NCBI GenBank assembly: GCA_963838835.1
Contig: CAWITA010000014.1
Span: forward strand, 124,001-188,000
Reading direction: 5' to 3'
DNA length: 64,000 bases
Source of the DNA: Bog-473 sp963838835
Lineage (GTDB): Bacteria > Actinomycetota > Acidimicrobiia > Acidimicrobiales > RAAP-2
The notes beneath the pieces were generated by a model. The model was not told where the DNA came from and did no database searches. It worked only from the letters and a program-made list of their open reading frames with translations. Position 1 is the first letter of the stretch, and the number at the start of each line of letters is the position of its first letter. Below are positions 44,163 through 53,348 of this stretch, one piece after another. Both the position numbers and the translations under genes were made by a program.

Positions 44163-45498
44163 TGCCTGACGTGAACGTCAAGGACTCAGACAGCTCGCCG
44201 GACGGCCCTGTCGCAAGCGCATCTGTCTCGCCGGAAAAGCTCAGGACTGGGCCTCGCGCGCCCGGGCGCGCGGGATCACCGCCTGGGTCCTGATCGTCCT
44301 GGCGTCGCTCTTGATCCCGGTCTCGGTGATCTCCGTCTGGGCCATACGCACCGTGACCAACACCGACCAGTACGTCGCCACCATGGCCCCGCTGGCGCGC
44401 AATCCCGTCATCGTCGACCATCTCGCCGCCAAGGCCACCGACAAGCTCTTCTCGACCCACATCGTCCAGGACAAGGTCACGGCGGCGCTGCCGAAGGCTG
44501 CGAAGCCGATCGTGACACCGATCGTGAACGAAGTGCACAACTACGTGTACGGCCTCGCGCTCCAGGTCTTCCAGAGCCCCAAGTTCGGGCAACTGTGGGA
44601 CACGTTGAATCGGCATACCCACGATGCGGTCATCGACGTCCTCACCGGCAAGCAAACGCCCCTCACGCAGAAGCTCGAGAAGGGCGGCGCGATCGTCGTC
44701 AACGTCACGCCGGCGCTCAACAACCTGATCGACAAGGCCAACGCGAAGGGCGTCACTCTGTTCAACCCGCTGAAGGCGATCCTGAGCCAAGGGAACAGTC
44801 TCGGCGTCACCGTGTTGTCGAAGTCGCAGGTCTCCAAATTCACTGCGGGGTTCAACCTGATCGTGACGCTGAAGTGGGCCATCCCGGTCATCGCCCTCGT
44901 GCTCGGGATCCTGGCCATCGTCATCGCGGTCGACCACCGCAAGACCCTGGTTCGGGTCGCCGTCGGGATCGCGCTCGTCACCTTGCTGCTCCTGGCCGGA
45001 CTGTCCCTGGGTCGTATCACCTTCATCAACCACGCCTCGGGGCACGTCAACGGTCAGGTTGCCGCCGCAGTCTGGGACACCATGCTCCGCTTCCTTAAGA
45101 CGGACCTGCGCTGGGCGCTGCTCGTCACGGTGCTCGTAGCCCTCGGAGCCTGGCTGGCCGGGCCGGGCCGCTTCGCCGTGTCGATCCGCTCGACGGTCGC
45201 CAAGGGGGGCCGTTGGGTCGCCACCCAGGCCCACGAGCTCTCCGCGGGCGCGGGGCAGGCCGCCGACGGTTCGGAGCGAGCCCGCCGTTCGGGGGGTTGG
45301 ATCCTGGAGCACCTGAACGGCCTGCGCATCTTCGGCGTGGTCGTGGCGGGGCTGTTCCTCGTCCTCGGCGGGAACCTGACCGGGTGGAGCCTCCTGGTGA
45401 TCGTCATCGTGCTGGCCGTGTACCTGGGCCTGCTGCAACTGGTCGCCGCCTGGGCCCGCAGGGTGTCGACGCCGGCCGCCAGCTCCGGCACGGCGTAG
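44163..45498 (+). CDS. Hypothetical integral membrane protein (one frameshift)
   Basis: About 444 residues when joined. GTG 44163 starts a short polar N-terminus (VPDVNVKDSDSSPDGPVASA), which must shift frame near 44245 to join ARGITAWVLIVLASLLIPVS and the rest. Membrane helices lie at about 35-60, 240-262, 270-290, 315-335, 385-402 and 405-425. A large soluble loop (TNTDQYVATMAPLARNPVIV, GLALQVFQSPKFGQLWDTLN) lies between the first two. The pattern is common in actinobacterial membrane proteins of unknown function. The minus-strand frame in the same place is a shadow. Confidence 0.72.
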
Positions 45499-45589
45499 GC
45501 CAGAAGAATTCAGCCATCAAGATGCTGTCAAGGGCTCCGGGGACGGGGGATGATGTCGCCAACGTTTCCGATCCCGTGAGGGGATAGGC

Positions 45590-46132
45590 GTGACCGTGAC
45601 CGGTGGTTCATCTCTGGGGGACTTCGAACGCTCTCACCTGGTGAAGACGTTCGTGCGCGCCGTGGTTAGCGCTGTGCTGCTTGTTGTCGTGTATTACGTG
45701 TTTCCAATCGAGCATCGAGCGCACCAATCGGTAGCGTTGCGCTTGAGTGCCGCGTTGGTCATATTCTCGATCGTCCTCGCCATCGAGGTCCGCCAGATCT
45801 CGAAACACGACCACCCGATGCTTCGAGCCGGCGTGGCGATGGCCACCATAATTCCGCTCTTCCTGGTCTTGTTCGCGTGGATCTACCTCACGATGTCTGT
45901 TTCGAATCCAGCGTCATTTGGAGGCACGCTTAACCGTACTGGAGCGCTCTATTTCACGGTCACGGTGTTCTCCACCGTGGGCTTTGGCGACATTACGCCG
46001 AAGACGGATCCGGCCCGGATCGTTGCCATGGTGCAGATGCTCACCGACCTTGCGGTCCTCGCCGTTGTCGTTCGCCTGATCCTCGGAGCGGCGACCCGTG
46101 GGATGGCGCGGCTGCAGACATCAGACGCGTAG
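45590..46132 (+). CDS. Potassium channel family protein (paralogue)
   Basis: 180 residues with the same layout as 14914-15477: membrane helices at about 20-38, 50-68 and 84-102, the filter STVGFGD at 128-134 and a last helix at 142-166. Shared features include VYYVFP/IYYVVP, EVRQI....HP and the GALYFTVTVFSTVGFGDITP pore. GTG 45590 follows GAGGGGATAGGC. It is the last gene before the tRNA-Gly remnant, as the first copy is the last before an att site. Confidence 0.88.
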   Translation: MTVTGGSSLGDFERSHLVKTFVRAVVSAVLLVVVYYVFPIEHRAHQSVALRLSAALVIFSIVLAIEVRQISKHDHPMLRAGVAMATIIPLFLVLFAWIYLTMSVSNPASFGGTLNRTGALYFTVTVFSTVGFGDITPKTDPARIVAMVQMLTDLAVLAVVVRLILGAATRGMARLQTSDA

Positions 46133-46285
46133 GGGTGCTGACCGCCGAGCAAAGGGGGTGGGACGTTATTTCTGGGGTCGAGCGATAGTAGACCGCTCTA
46201 CTACAGGGGCGGAGGCAATGGACGGGCTGGAAACTGGGTGGGTGGAGCCGCACTCCAGGAGATCTCGTAGAGCTATACGGACGAA

Positions 46286-46340
46286 AACCCTCACCTTGCC
46301 AAGGTGAGGATCGCGGGTTCGTATCCCGTCTTCCGCTCCA
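46286..46340 (+). pseudogene. tRNA-Gly(GCC) 3' half (remnant)
   Basis: The anticodon arm CTCACC-TTGCCAA-GGTGAG with GCC anticodon, the T arm GCGGG-TTCGTAT-CCCGT and the acceptor end CTTCCGC-T-CCA (to 46340) match tRNA-Gly. The 5' acceptor GCGGAAG is missing; only a short GTAGAGC like the D-stem remains, separated by 14 extra bases from the anticodon arm. It is therefore not a working gene. It marks the left side of the accessory block to 55.9 kb and was probably an integration target. Confidence 0.65.
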
Positions 46341-46387
46341 TTGTGATCTGGCAAGACGTCTGGCAAGACGTCGTGGGGGGGTTTGTA

Positions 46388-46424
46388 GGGGTTAGGAGAT
46401 AGAGGCCGCCCAAACGCCGCAAAC
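46388..46424. repeat. 36-bp direct repeat, left copy
   Basis: GGGTTAGGAGATAGAGGCCG followed by CCCAAACGCCGCAAAC. The same sequence, with one mismatch, recurs at 55831-55866 in the same orientation. On the minus strand both copies can encode F-RPLSPNP. They flank 9.4 kb of accessory genes. Confidence 0.65.
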
Positions 46425-46502
46425 CCGGGCCCGGTCGCCACCGACCGGAATCCGTCCTGTGGTCGGGTAGCCCCGGGGCATTGCTGCCCCAGGGCCCCCT
46501 CA

Positions 46503-46536
46503 GAACCCGGCGTGCGACTTTCACCGCACCGGGCTC
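46503..46536 (-). ncRNA. Group II intron domain 5
   Basis: A 34-base hairpin: GAGCCCGGTGCGG, loop TGAAA, then GTCGCACGCCGGGTTC. It has the conserved AGC-type catalytic base region, the GNRA-like tetraloop and the two-base bulge (CG) of domain 5. It lies 17 bases after the reverse transcriptase stop. Confidence 0.9.
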
Positions 46537-46553
46537 AAGCAGGCCCAACAGGA

Positions 46554-48341
46554 TCAGGGGCGTGCAGAAGCCGTTACCTGCGTGCCAACGGCGCTGAATA
46601 ATCGCCGTCGGCAGTCGGCATGCACGAGTCGGGTTGCAACGGTTCCATCCGATGTGCCGTGTCCCTGCTCGGCGGTGATTGCATCTCTGCAAACCGCCTT
46701 GCGAGTCACCATGAGCCACTGCTCCCATTCTTCGGGACTTTGTGGTTCATGGTCGGCGAGGAGCAAGAGTGCTCCACAAAGTGGGCAGCGGCCATGCTGG
46801 GTCTTGAGCAGACGCAGGCTGACACCGTCCAGCGGTGGGGTCCTTCGCTCTCGTCGCTTGGCCCAGTACTCAACCAGGGCCGGGTCGTCCGGAGACGCCG
46901 TGCCTGGCACCAACTGGTGTCGGATGATGTTGGTCCAGGCGAACTTGAGCAGGTAGGCGCCGCTGTCACGGACACCGAAGACCCACCGGTCCTGCCTGGA
47001 CTTGTTGAACGGGCCGAAGTACCGGTTCACAACCCAGTGCCTCGACTTGTTCGGGTGGCTACGTGTGGCCCACTTGTAGGTGAGCGTCCACAGATAGTTG
47101 TCCAGCTTGGCGAATGCCTCACTGGACACCACCGACCGGTAGTAGGCCGACCAGCCCCGAATGATCGGGTTCAGTCGCATGATCACCGCCTCGGCGTTGG
47201 ACCCATGAAGGGCCGACATCTCGGCGGCGAGCCGTTTCCGGTGCCGTTGCATGGCCGCCTTGGATGGCTTGATCAGCAGCTTGTCCTGATAGCGGCGGAC
47301 GTTGAACCCCAGAAAGTCGAAACCTTCGTCGAGGTGGACGACGTGCGTCTTGTCCTCGTTGAAGGCCAACCCTCTGGGCGCCAGCCATGCGACCAGACGT
47401 GATTTGACCTCTTCGGCCTGCTCACGGCTGACGCACAGTGCGACCAGGTCGTCTGCATAGCGCACCACCACGGGGCTGCCCTTGACCGTCTCCCTGGCAT
47501 GTGAGCCAGAGCGATGGGTCAGGACCCCGGCGGCCTCTTCCATCCCGTGCAGAGCCACGTTCAACAGCAACGGGGAGACCACCCCACCTTGGGGAGTTCC
47601 CTCCTCGCTAGGAGCCAAACGACCTTTGTCGACCACCCCTGCCTTCAACCATGCTTCGACGTGGCCCTTCGCAGGGAAACTGCCGAGGGCAGAGAGGAGG
47701 TGGGCATGGTCGATCCGGTCGAACGCCGCCGTCAGGTCTGCGTCAAGCACCCAGCGCCGGTGCGTGGACGTGCCGCGCACGGTGACGAAGATGCGTTGAA
47801 TCGCGTCATGACAGCCACGGCCCGGTCGAAATCCATAGGACTGCGCCTCGAACCGCGCTTCCCACTCGGGTTCGAGTGCGTTGACGACCTGGGCTTGTCT
47901 CACCCGGTCGACGATCACTGGTATCCCGAGTGGGCGCCGCTTCCCGTTGGCCTTTGCGATGTACACCCGCTTGACGGGTTTGGGCTTCCACGAGGCATCG
48001 TGGCGTTGCACCGAGTCGGCCAGCATGGCCTTTCCCGGTGCGCTCACCACAACGATGTTGTCGACGCCCGCCGTCTTGCGGCCGACATTGCGCTCGGTCA
48101 CTCGCCGCACGCTCAAGAGCGCATTGGCACGAGACCGGAGCATCAGCTTCTGCAAGTTGCGGACCTTCTTGAGGTCCCCATCCCTTGATGCCGTGAAGAT
48201 GCGTTGCCGCAGACGCCGTACGTCGTCTTCGACCCGCTGCCAGTCAATCGACAGCCAATCAATGTCAACGTCCTCAGGTCCGTTCACCACGACGGTGCCG
48301 TGGCGTCCAACTTGTCCTTCGGTTCTGGTGTCGTTGGTCAT
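46554..48341 (-). CDS. ltrA: Group II intron reverse transcriptase/maturase with HNH domain
   Basis: 595 residues, intact. The reverse transcriptase has RT2 (RPLGIPVIVDRVRQAQVVNA), RT3 (DADLTAAFDRIDH, Asp202), RT4 (GTPQGGVVSPLLLNVALHGM) and RT5 VVRYADDLVALC with catalytic YADD near 295. Then RT6-7 (LAFNEDKTHVVHLDEGFDFL), the maturase domain (LNPIIRGWSAYYRSVVSSEA) and a C-terminal HNH endonuclease (RCPLCGALLLLADHE...HADCRRR). The protein binds the intron RNA, promotes splicing and copies it into DNA. ATG 48341 is used. Confidence 0.95.
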   Translation of the reverse strand: MTNDTRTEGQVGRHGTVVVNGPEDVDIDWLSIDWQRVEDDVRRLRQRIFTASRDGDLKKVRNLQKLMLRSRANALLSVRRVTERNVGRKTAGVDNIVVVSAPGKAMLADSVQRHDASWKPKPVKRVYIAKANGKRRPLGIPVIVDRVRQAQVVNALEPEWEARFEAQSYGFRPGRGCHDAIQRIFVTVRGTSTHRRWVLDADLTAAFDRIDHAHLLSALGSFPAKGHVEAWLKAGVVDKGRLAPSEEGTPQGGVVSPLLLNVALHGMEEAAGVLTHRSGSHARETVKGSPVVVRYADDLVALCVSREQAEEVKSRLVAWLAPRGLAFNEDKTHVVHLDEGFDFLGFNVRRYQDKLLIKPSKAAMQRHRKRLAAEMSALHGSNAEAVIMRLNPIIRGWSAYYRSVVSSEAFAKLDNYLWTLTYKWATRSHPNKSRHWVVNRYFGPFNKSRQDRWVFGVRDSGAYLLKFAWTNIIRHQLVPGTASPDDPALVEYWAKRRERRTPPLDGVSLRLLKTQHGRCPLCGALLLLADHEPQSPEEWEQWLMVTRKAVCRDAITAEQGHGTSDGTVATRLVHADCRRRLFSAVGTQVTASARP

Positions 48342-49092
48342 CGTCTACCTCACAGGCCCACCTGACCCGCGTCAGCACCCTTTGGGGTCCGGGCATGCGC
48401 CCGTATCCGGCCAGTTATGCGGGACGACCAGCGGAGGAGCTGGTCATTGGTCCCGGTTTCCTGTTGCCTTTCGGCCACCGGCGTTCGCTTCTCGGGTCAT
48501 CCTTTCCCCGCTGGGGAGTTGGGCCTTCCTTGCGGTCGGCTTACCGGGCAGCGCCCGGACCCCATCGGGATTCCACGTTTCGCACGCACGAGTTGCGACC
48601 GGGGAGGGTGCCCTCTCTACCCCGAGGACGGCGGTGCTCACACGGCCGATCGCGAGTCTCCGGCCGCCACCTGCCGCATCCCAGCGGCAACGTCCCTACA
48701 CCCCGGTCGAACATCCATCATCCGAGGCTCAACTTGACGAGGCATCGTCGAGGGTTCACTGCATTCACCCGTCCGGTCTTCCCCTGGCCTGTGGTCCCCG
48801 GATGGAACGGGCACCCCTTGGGCTTTCTCCTGGAGCTTCGCACCCCGCCGTTGCCAGCGACGCACGTTCGGGTGGGGACAGGACTTGAGCACTGGCCTGG
48901 GACTACGCAGTCGACGTCACTGGTCGACCCTCCTTCCTACGAGTCCACTCGTATCGTGCGACCTCGTGTCGCACCTCGCGGTAGTTGCTGCGCTCACAAC
49001 GGACGCAGGACTTCGGGGATAGTCCTTGGGAGCCATAAGAAGTACCGCTCTGAAACCGGCAGTACCGGGCACACTTGGCTACGTTGGGCCGT

Positions 49093-50151
49093 GTGACCGG
49101 ACGGTGGGTTGCTCATGGAATCGAGCTGCCTTTCGGCAATACACCCCGCAATTGGTGGGTGAACGACGCCGGGGTCGTAGGTGATATTCCGATCGATGAT
49201 GCCGAGGCCCTGCCCGGCCGTTTCGTGCTCAGTGGCCTCGTCGACGCACATGCCCATCCCGCTGTACGCAACGATGTTCATACCCCGCGGGCATTGGGTG
49301 CCGACGATGCCTTCTCCGTGCTCGTCGCCTGGGCCGAGTCCGGCATCACCCTGGTCCGAGACGTCGGCTCACCCGGTGGTGTAACCCTAAGTCTCAACCT
49401 GGGACCGACCCTCCCTACCGTGCGGGCAGCCGGGCGCTTTCTAGCGCCAGCTGACCGATACTTTCCGGAGCTGCTCGTCGAACCCGTCGACAACGAGGAC
49501 TTGGTGGATGCAGCCGAGGCAGAGGTACGCCGGGGCGCAAGTTGGGTAAAGGTGATTGCCGACTTTCCCAAGCTCCCAGAGTTCGGCGAAGTTGCGCGAA
49601 CCTACCCATTGGGGCTCCTTACCGAGATGTGCGAGAAGGTCCATGCCCTTAGCGCCCGGGTAGCCGCGCACACCTCGCTGCCCGGGGTCGGGGAGCTGGT
49701 GACCGCCGGCGTCGACTCGGTCGAGCATGGTCCAGGACTCGACCAGGAGGCCATCTCCGAGATGGGTCGTCGCGGCGTTGCTTGGGTTCCTACCCTCTGT
49801 GCAGTGCTCGGAGCTCTTCGCGATCCCGAGAGCACTCCCGAGCAGCGCCGGCGAGCCGAAGAGACCAGCGAGCGTTTGGCCGAACTGCTACCTGCGGCCG
49901 TGCGCAGCGGGGTCCCCATCCTCACCGGAACAGATGTGGTGGGATCGATCCCGGCTGAGGTCGCCTGGTTGGCGAGGTTGGGATTAGATCCAGCGGCCGC
50001 CTTGGCCGCAGCGACGGTCTGGGGCCGTCAGTTCATCGACCCGACAGGAGGGACCTTCGATCTCGTCACCTACGACAGCGATCCGAGGGACGATCCAGCA
50101 GTGCTCGCCCAGCCGGTGTCGGTGGTCATACGCGGTCGTCGAGTGCGCTGA
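49093..50151 (+). CDS. Amidohydrolase family protein
   Basis: About 352 residues. The metal ligands are visible: HxH in LVDAHAHPAVRND, a Lys in GASWVKVIAD (possible carbamylated lysine), His in VAAHTSLPG, His in DSVEHGPGL and Asp in ILTGTDVVGS. The protein ends with the usual beta-sandwich return (ADL-type) VSVVIRGRRVR. The subgroup resembles imidazolonepropionase/prolidase-type amidohydrolases; the substrate is unknown. GTG 49093 (VTGRWVAHGIELP) is a likely start. It begins 118 bp outside the 5' end of the intron. Confidence 0.85.
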   Translation: MTGRWVAHGIELPFGNTPRNWWVNDAGVVGDIPIDDAEALPGRFVLSGLVDAHAHPAVRNDVHTPRALGADDAFSVLVAWAESGITLVRDVGSPGGVTLSLNLGPTLPTVRAAGRFLAPADRYFPELLVEPVDNEDLVDAAEAEVRRGASWVKVIADFPKLPEFGEVARTYPLGLLTEMCEKVHALSARVAAHTSLPGVGELVTAGVDSVEHGPGLDQEAISEMGRRGVAWVPTLCAVLGALRDPESTPEQRRRAEETSERLAELLPAAVRSGVPILTGTDVVGSIPAEVAWLARLGLDPAAALAAATVWGRQFIDPTGGTFDLVTYDSDPRDDPAVLAQPVSVVIRGRRVR

Positions 50152-50461
50152 TCGACGATTGGCCCTACGCGGACGACCGCACGGAAGCTGTGCCGTTTCT
50201 CTCGTCCCTGAGTTGGCCGATCCTCAGACCCACCGCATATCGCGGGGCCCTACGTCTCTGGCAGGGTGACCCAGAACGCCGGCCTGGGGCTATCTGTGTC
50301 CGGCGAGCCTGCCCCCGGCTTCATCACCGAGCCGGGCCGGCGCCCATTGACACATTCCAAAAGGGGCGCGAGGCTCTGCCCGGTTTCGAGAGGTACATGG
50401 CACGATCCTCTTCATGTGGCCTCGGGGGTGTCGGTCAACGGACCAATACAAGGAAGGGGCC
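50152..50461. other. Intergenic region without recognised gene
   Basis: A 310-bp gap between the amidohydrolase and the secreted protease-like gene. I see no RNA gene, repeat or operator; the promoter of the downstream gene is presumably here, with AAGGGG shortly before ATG 50462. Confidence 0.4.
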
Positions 50462-51553
50462 ATGAAGCTGCCCGTCCACACCTTGCGCCGCCGGCCATAT
50501 GGCTTGGTGGTCATCACGTGGCTCGCCGCGATTGGAGCCTCCTTGGCGCCCGGGCTGGTCCTCAGGCCCGCTGGCGCCGCTTCCGAGCGCTCGAGTGCCA
50601 CGCATTCAAAAGTCACATTCTTTCCGAATTTCAATCCCAAGCCGCCACCGGCGACTTCGGGTTGCCACGGTGCAGAAGCCTTGCCCGGGGGAGGTGAGAA
50701 GCTGCCACTGACGATCAGTAGCGGCGATGGGGGGCAGGTTGGGGCGACGGTCAATGTGTGCGTGGACGGACACGGCCCGTTCCCCTTCATCCTCGACTCT
50801 GGTGCTTTCCAGACGATCATCGATGCCGGGCTGGCCCATCGGCTCCACCTGGCCACGCTCGGCCGCGGTCAGGGCACCGGGGTCGGGGGGTGTATCGACC
50901 AGATCTCACTTGTGATGGTCGACTCGTGGTCGGTCGATGGTCTCTCGCTGGCCCCTCAGACCTTTTCGGCGGACACGGAGCCGGGCCAGGGAGGAAAGGG
51001 GGAGACGGACGGTTTGCTCGGCAACGACGTCCTGTCGCGCTTCGGAGCCGTGCGTATCGACTTCGACGCCGGGACGCTCGTGCTCCCGGGCCCCGAAGGT
51101 GCTCCATTGAACACGTCGACGTTCACCGGACCCAAGGGTCCAGTCCCCACCGAGTTGACAAAGGGCCAAGGCGTGGTCGTCCCGGCCGAAGCGATGACCG
51201 GTCCGACCGGCGACTACCTGAACGTGCCCGTCCGCTTCGGCGATCAGCCGTCGAACTGGTTCGTCGTGGACACAGGAACGTCGCGCACGCTGCTGGACCC
51301 GTGGGTCAGCAAAGAGGGGTCCCTCAGAGCCACGGACCTGGCGGACCGAGAGGAGACGGCGTGCTCGGTCATCACGTTCCCAATCGTGCAGAGTGGTTCG
51401 TGGTCCATGTCCGGCTTGGCGCTTCGCCCGCAATTGGTGGACTCAGCGAACATCGGTGATAGCTCCGTCGCCGGTATCCTCGCCGCCGACACCCTGGCGC
51501 ATGAGAAATGGGTCGTACTCGACTACACCGGCGGTCTGGTCGTTCTCGGATGA
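50462..51553 (+). CDS. Secreted retropepsin-like aspartyl protease
   Basis: 363 residues. The N-terminus has a basic start and hydrophobic stretch (LVVITWLAAIGASLAPGLVL) ending AGAAS, a signal peptide. Two aspartyl-protease half-sites are visible: FPFILDSGAFQTIIDAGLAH (DSG) and NWFVVDTGTSRTLLDPWVS (DTG), each followed later by a hydrophobic-Gly flap-type strand (GLLGNDVLSRFGAVRIDFDA; GILAADTLAHEKWVVLDYTG). So this is a duplicated retropepsin/Asp-protease fold in one chain, acting outside the membrane. Activity is not proven; the first half has DSG instead of DTG. Cysteines near 68, 99, 144 and 316 suggest disulfides. Confidence 0.78.
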   Translation: MKLPVHTLRRRPYGLVVITWLAAIGASLAPGLVLRPAGAASERSSATHSKVTFFPNFNPKPPPATSGCHGAEALPGGGEKLPLTISSGDGGQVGATVNVCVDGHGPFPFILDSGAFQTIIDAGLAHRLHLATLGRGQGTGVGGCIDQISLVMVDSWSVDGLSLAPQTFSADTEPGQGGKGETDGLLGNDVLSRFGAVRIDFDAGTLVLPGPEGAPLNTSTFTGPKGPVPTELTKGQGVVVPAEAMTGPTGDYLNVPVRFGDQPSNWFVVDTGTSRTLLDPWVSKEGSLRATDLADREETACSVITFPIVQSGSWSMSGLALRPQLVDSANIGDSSVAGILAADTLAHEKWVVLDYTGGLVVLG

Positions 51554-51906
51554 CGACCTCGGCTCAACCAGCGCCCTTTTTAACTGCCGACGGAATCGAC
51601 ACCGACCAATGAGGAGGCTTGCCCTCCACGAGGACACCGAGCGGAGACAGATCCGATACGGACGCCTTCCCAGTGGCTAAGGCCCGGATGAGCGCTTCGG
51701 ACTCCATTCCAAGAGTGCTACGAGAGTCCCTGACGATGTGTCCCAGTACGACGCTATCGGGTAGGTGGGACGCACCGATCATCCCGATCTGCGTGACGAC
51801 TGGATACTGATCCACGAATCAAGGAACGAGCACGGCATCGGTAGGGTGGCAGCTTCCGTTTAGGGCAGACTCAGATGTCTCGTCGTCTTGAGTTGAGGGG
51901 GGGATC
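51554..51906. other. Intergenic region with one uncertain small frame
   Basis: Between the protease-like gene and the hydrolase. The minus strand has an 83-codon frame (51564-51815, LPDSVVLGHIVRDSRSTLGM inside) with reasonable composition but no recognised family or ribosome site. I do not treat it as a gene. Confidence 0.3.
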
Positions 51907-52776
51907 ATGGGTGAGGGACATTTGGTCGAGGTCGCCGACACGAAGCTCTTCGTGGAGGAGCGCGGCGCCGCTCAGGGGTTCCCGGTCCTGGTGCTGCACG
52001 GCGGCCCGGGTCTTGACCACCACATGTTCGGTGACTACCTCGATCCCGTGATCGCAGACGGCCGCTACAGGTTGGTCTTGATCGACGAACGGTCCCAGGG
52101 TCGCTCGGATCGGTCAACCGCGCCACACACGTGGACGATCGAAAGGATGGCGGCCGATATCAGTGCCCTGGCGGAGTCGCTGGATCTGTCGTCGTACGCG
52201 GTGCTCGGCCATTCATTCGGGGCGTTCCTTGCTCTGCAACACGCCGTCGACTTCCCCGGTGCTGCGAAAGCGACGATCGTCTCGGCCGGAGTTGCGTCGG
52301 CCCGCTGGCTGGCGCGCGTGGAGGACGAGCTGGCAGCCTTCGAGCCGGTCGAGTTGCGCGAGCAGGTCGCGTCCTCCTGGGTACGTGAGGCCACGGCCCA
52401 AACGGAGGATGAGACCAAGACGATCTGGCTCGACCAATTGCCGTTCCATTTCTGGGACCCCGGTGATCCTCGGATCGACGACTACGCCCTGCGCACCGCG
52501 CAGGTACGATACGCGCCCGACGTGCTCCGCCAGTTCGCGACGGGCGACTACGGCGGTATCGAGGTCGAGGACCGGCTGCCTACAGTGCCACAACCGGTGC
52601 TCGTGCTGTCGGGCCGGCACGACCGCACCTGCGGCGTTGATGCCGGCGAGGACATGGCCAAACGGCTGCCCCGCACGGAATTCGTCGTGTTCGAGGACTC
52701 AGGCCACATGTTCTTCGTCGAAGAGCAGGAGCGCTACGTGACTACGCTGGGCGACTTCCTAGCCAAACATCTGTGA
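51907..52776 (+). CDS. Alpha/beta hydrolase, proline iminopeptidase-like
   Basis: 289 residues. The oxyanion-hole motif HGGPGLDHHMF, the nucleophile elbow GHSFGAF (Ser near 100), the acid in LVLSGRHDRTCG and the His in EDSGHMFFVEEQERY define a complete catalytic triad. HGGPG and the DERSQGRSDRS strand are shared with proline iminopeptidases and related hydrolases. Cytosolic. ATG 51907 follows a G-rich ribosome site. Substrate unknown. Confidence 0.88.
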   Translation: MGEGHLVEVADTKLFVEERGAAQGFPVLVLHGGPGLDHHMFGDYLDPVIADGRYRLVLIDERSQGRSDRSTAPHTWTIERMAADISALAESLDLSSYAVLGHSFGAFLALQHAVDFPGAAKATIVSAGVASARWLARVEDELAAFEPVELREQVASSWVREATAQTEDETKTIWLDQLPFHFWDPGDPRIDDYALRTAQVRYAPDVLRQFATGDYGGIEVEDRLPTVPQPVLVLSGRHDRTCGVDAGEDMAKRLPRTEFVVFEDSGHMFFVEEQERYVTTLGDFLAKHL

Positions 52777-53337
52777 ACTTCCGCCGAGTCAACGTGACCG
52801 GAGGGCGGCGCATAGCGTTCAGGGCATGGATTATCGCCCCCGATTGGGAAGTGCGATAACCGAGCAGGTTCCGGGGTATCCCCGTTAACGCCGGATCAGT
52901 GAGGCACATTCCGGCCGGCAATGTGTGAGGTGCTTGTTTTCGCGAACAGCGCATCCCACTATTTCCGAAGTACCGCCGAGGATCAGAATCCGTTCTCCCC
53001 ATTCCAACGCGCAGAGCCGCTCTCGTTTGCTCGGCAGCCTTCGCTGCACCATTTGCGTTGCCGTCCGGTCCCGCCAGACGCCCTTCCAGGCAGGCGGGTG
53101 ACAGTGGTCGGCCTGGAGCTGCCATTGAATAGACCATTCGGAAACGCCGCCCCGGCTGGCGGGCTGAACGCAGCGATCAGATTGCCGGGCTCGGGCATCC
53201 GGTCCATTCGTCGACCGTAGACCAGGGCAGCGCGCCTACTTTGGGACTATGAAGCTCCAAACGTTGTCCTCACCTGCGACGATGCAGGTCGATCTGGAGC
53301 CGACGTTGCCCCGTTCGCTGTTGAAGTTCAGCGGTGG
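52777..53337. other. Degraded region before the IS256 transposase
   Basis: No intact gene. On the minus strand, near 53030-53070, GRQRKWCSEGCRA resembles the C-terminal zinc-binding end of a small protein and matches a second piece near 59590 (GRQRQWCSERCRA). On the plus strand ATG 53249 starts MKLQTLSSPATMQVDLEPTL, cut off at the transposase end, probably a gene truncated by the insertion. Neither can be named. Confidence 0.4.
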
Positions 53338-53348
53338 TCACGGCTCAT

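Larger units (their letters stand above)
46462..48974 (-). mobile_element. Complete group II intron
   Basis: A 2.5-kb element on the minus strand. The 5' end is GTGCGACACGAGGTCGCACG at 48974, a GUGYG start with the first helix. A 640-base structured leader precedes the reverse transcriptase. Domain 5 (46503-46536) and a domain 6 hairpin follow the stop, ending in CTACCCGAC at 46462, with the branch A seven bases from the end. Group II introns splice as RNA and retro-home through the encoded protein. Both ends, the ORF and D5 are intact, so it may be active. Exact exon junctions need splicing data. Confidence 0.85.

Noticed and set aside
44044..45438. A 464-codon minus-strand frame rich in Asp, Gln and His
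   Set aside because: Shadow of the plus-strand membrane protein; composition is that of reversed hydrophobic codons.
46260..46340. A complete tRNA-Gly gene
   Set aside because: Anticodon and T arms are good, but the 5' acceptor is absent and 14 extra bases separate the D-like part from the anticodon arm.
51564..51815. An 83-codon gene on the minus strand
   Set aside because: No recognised family, no ribosome site and no conserved context; kept only as an uncertain frame in the gap description.
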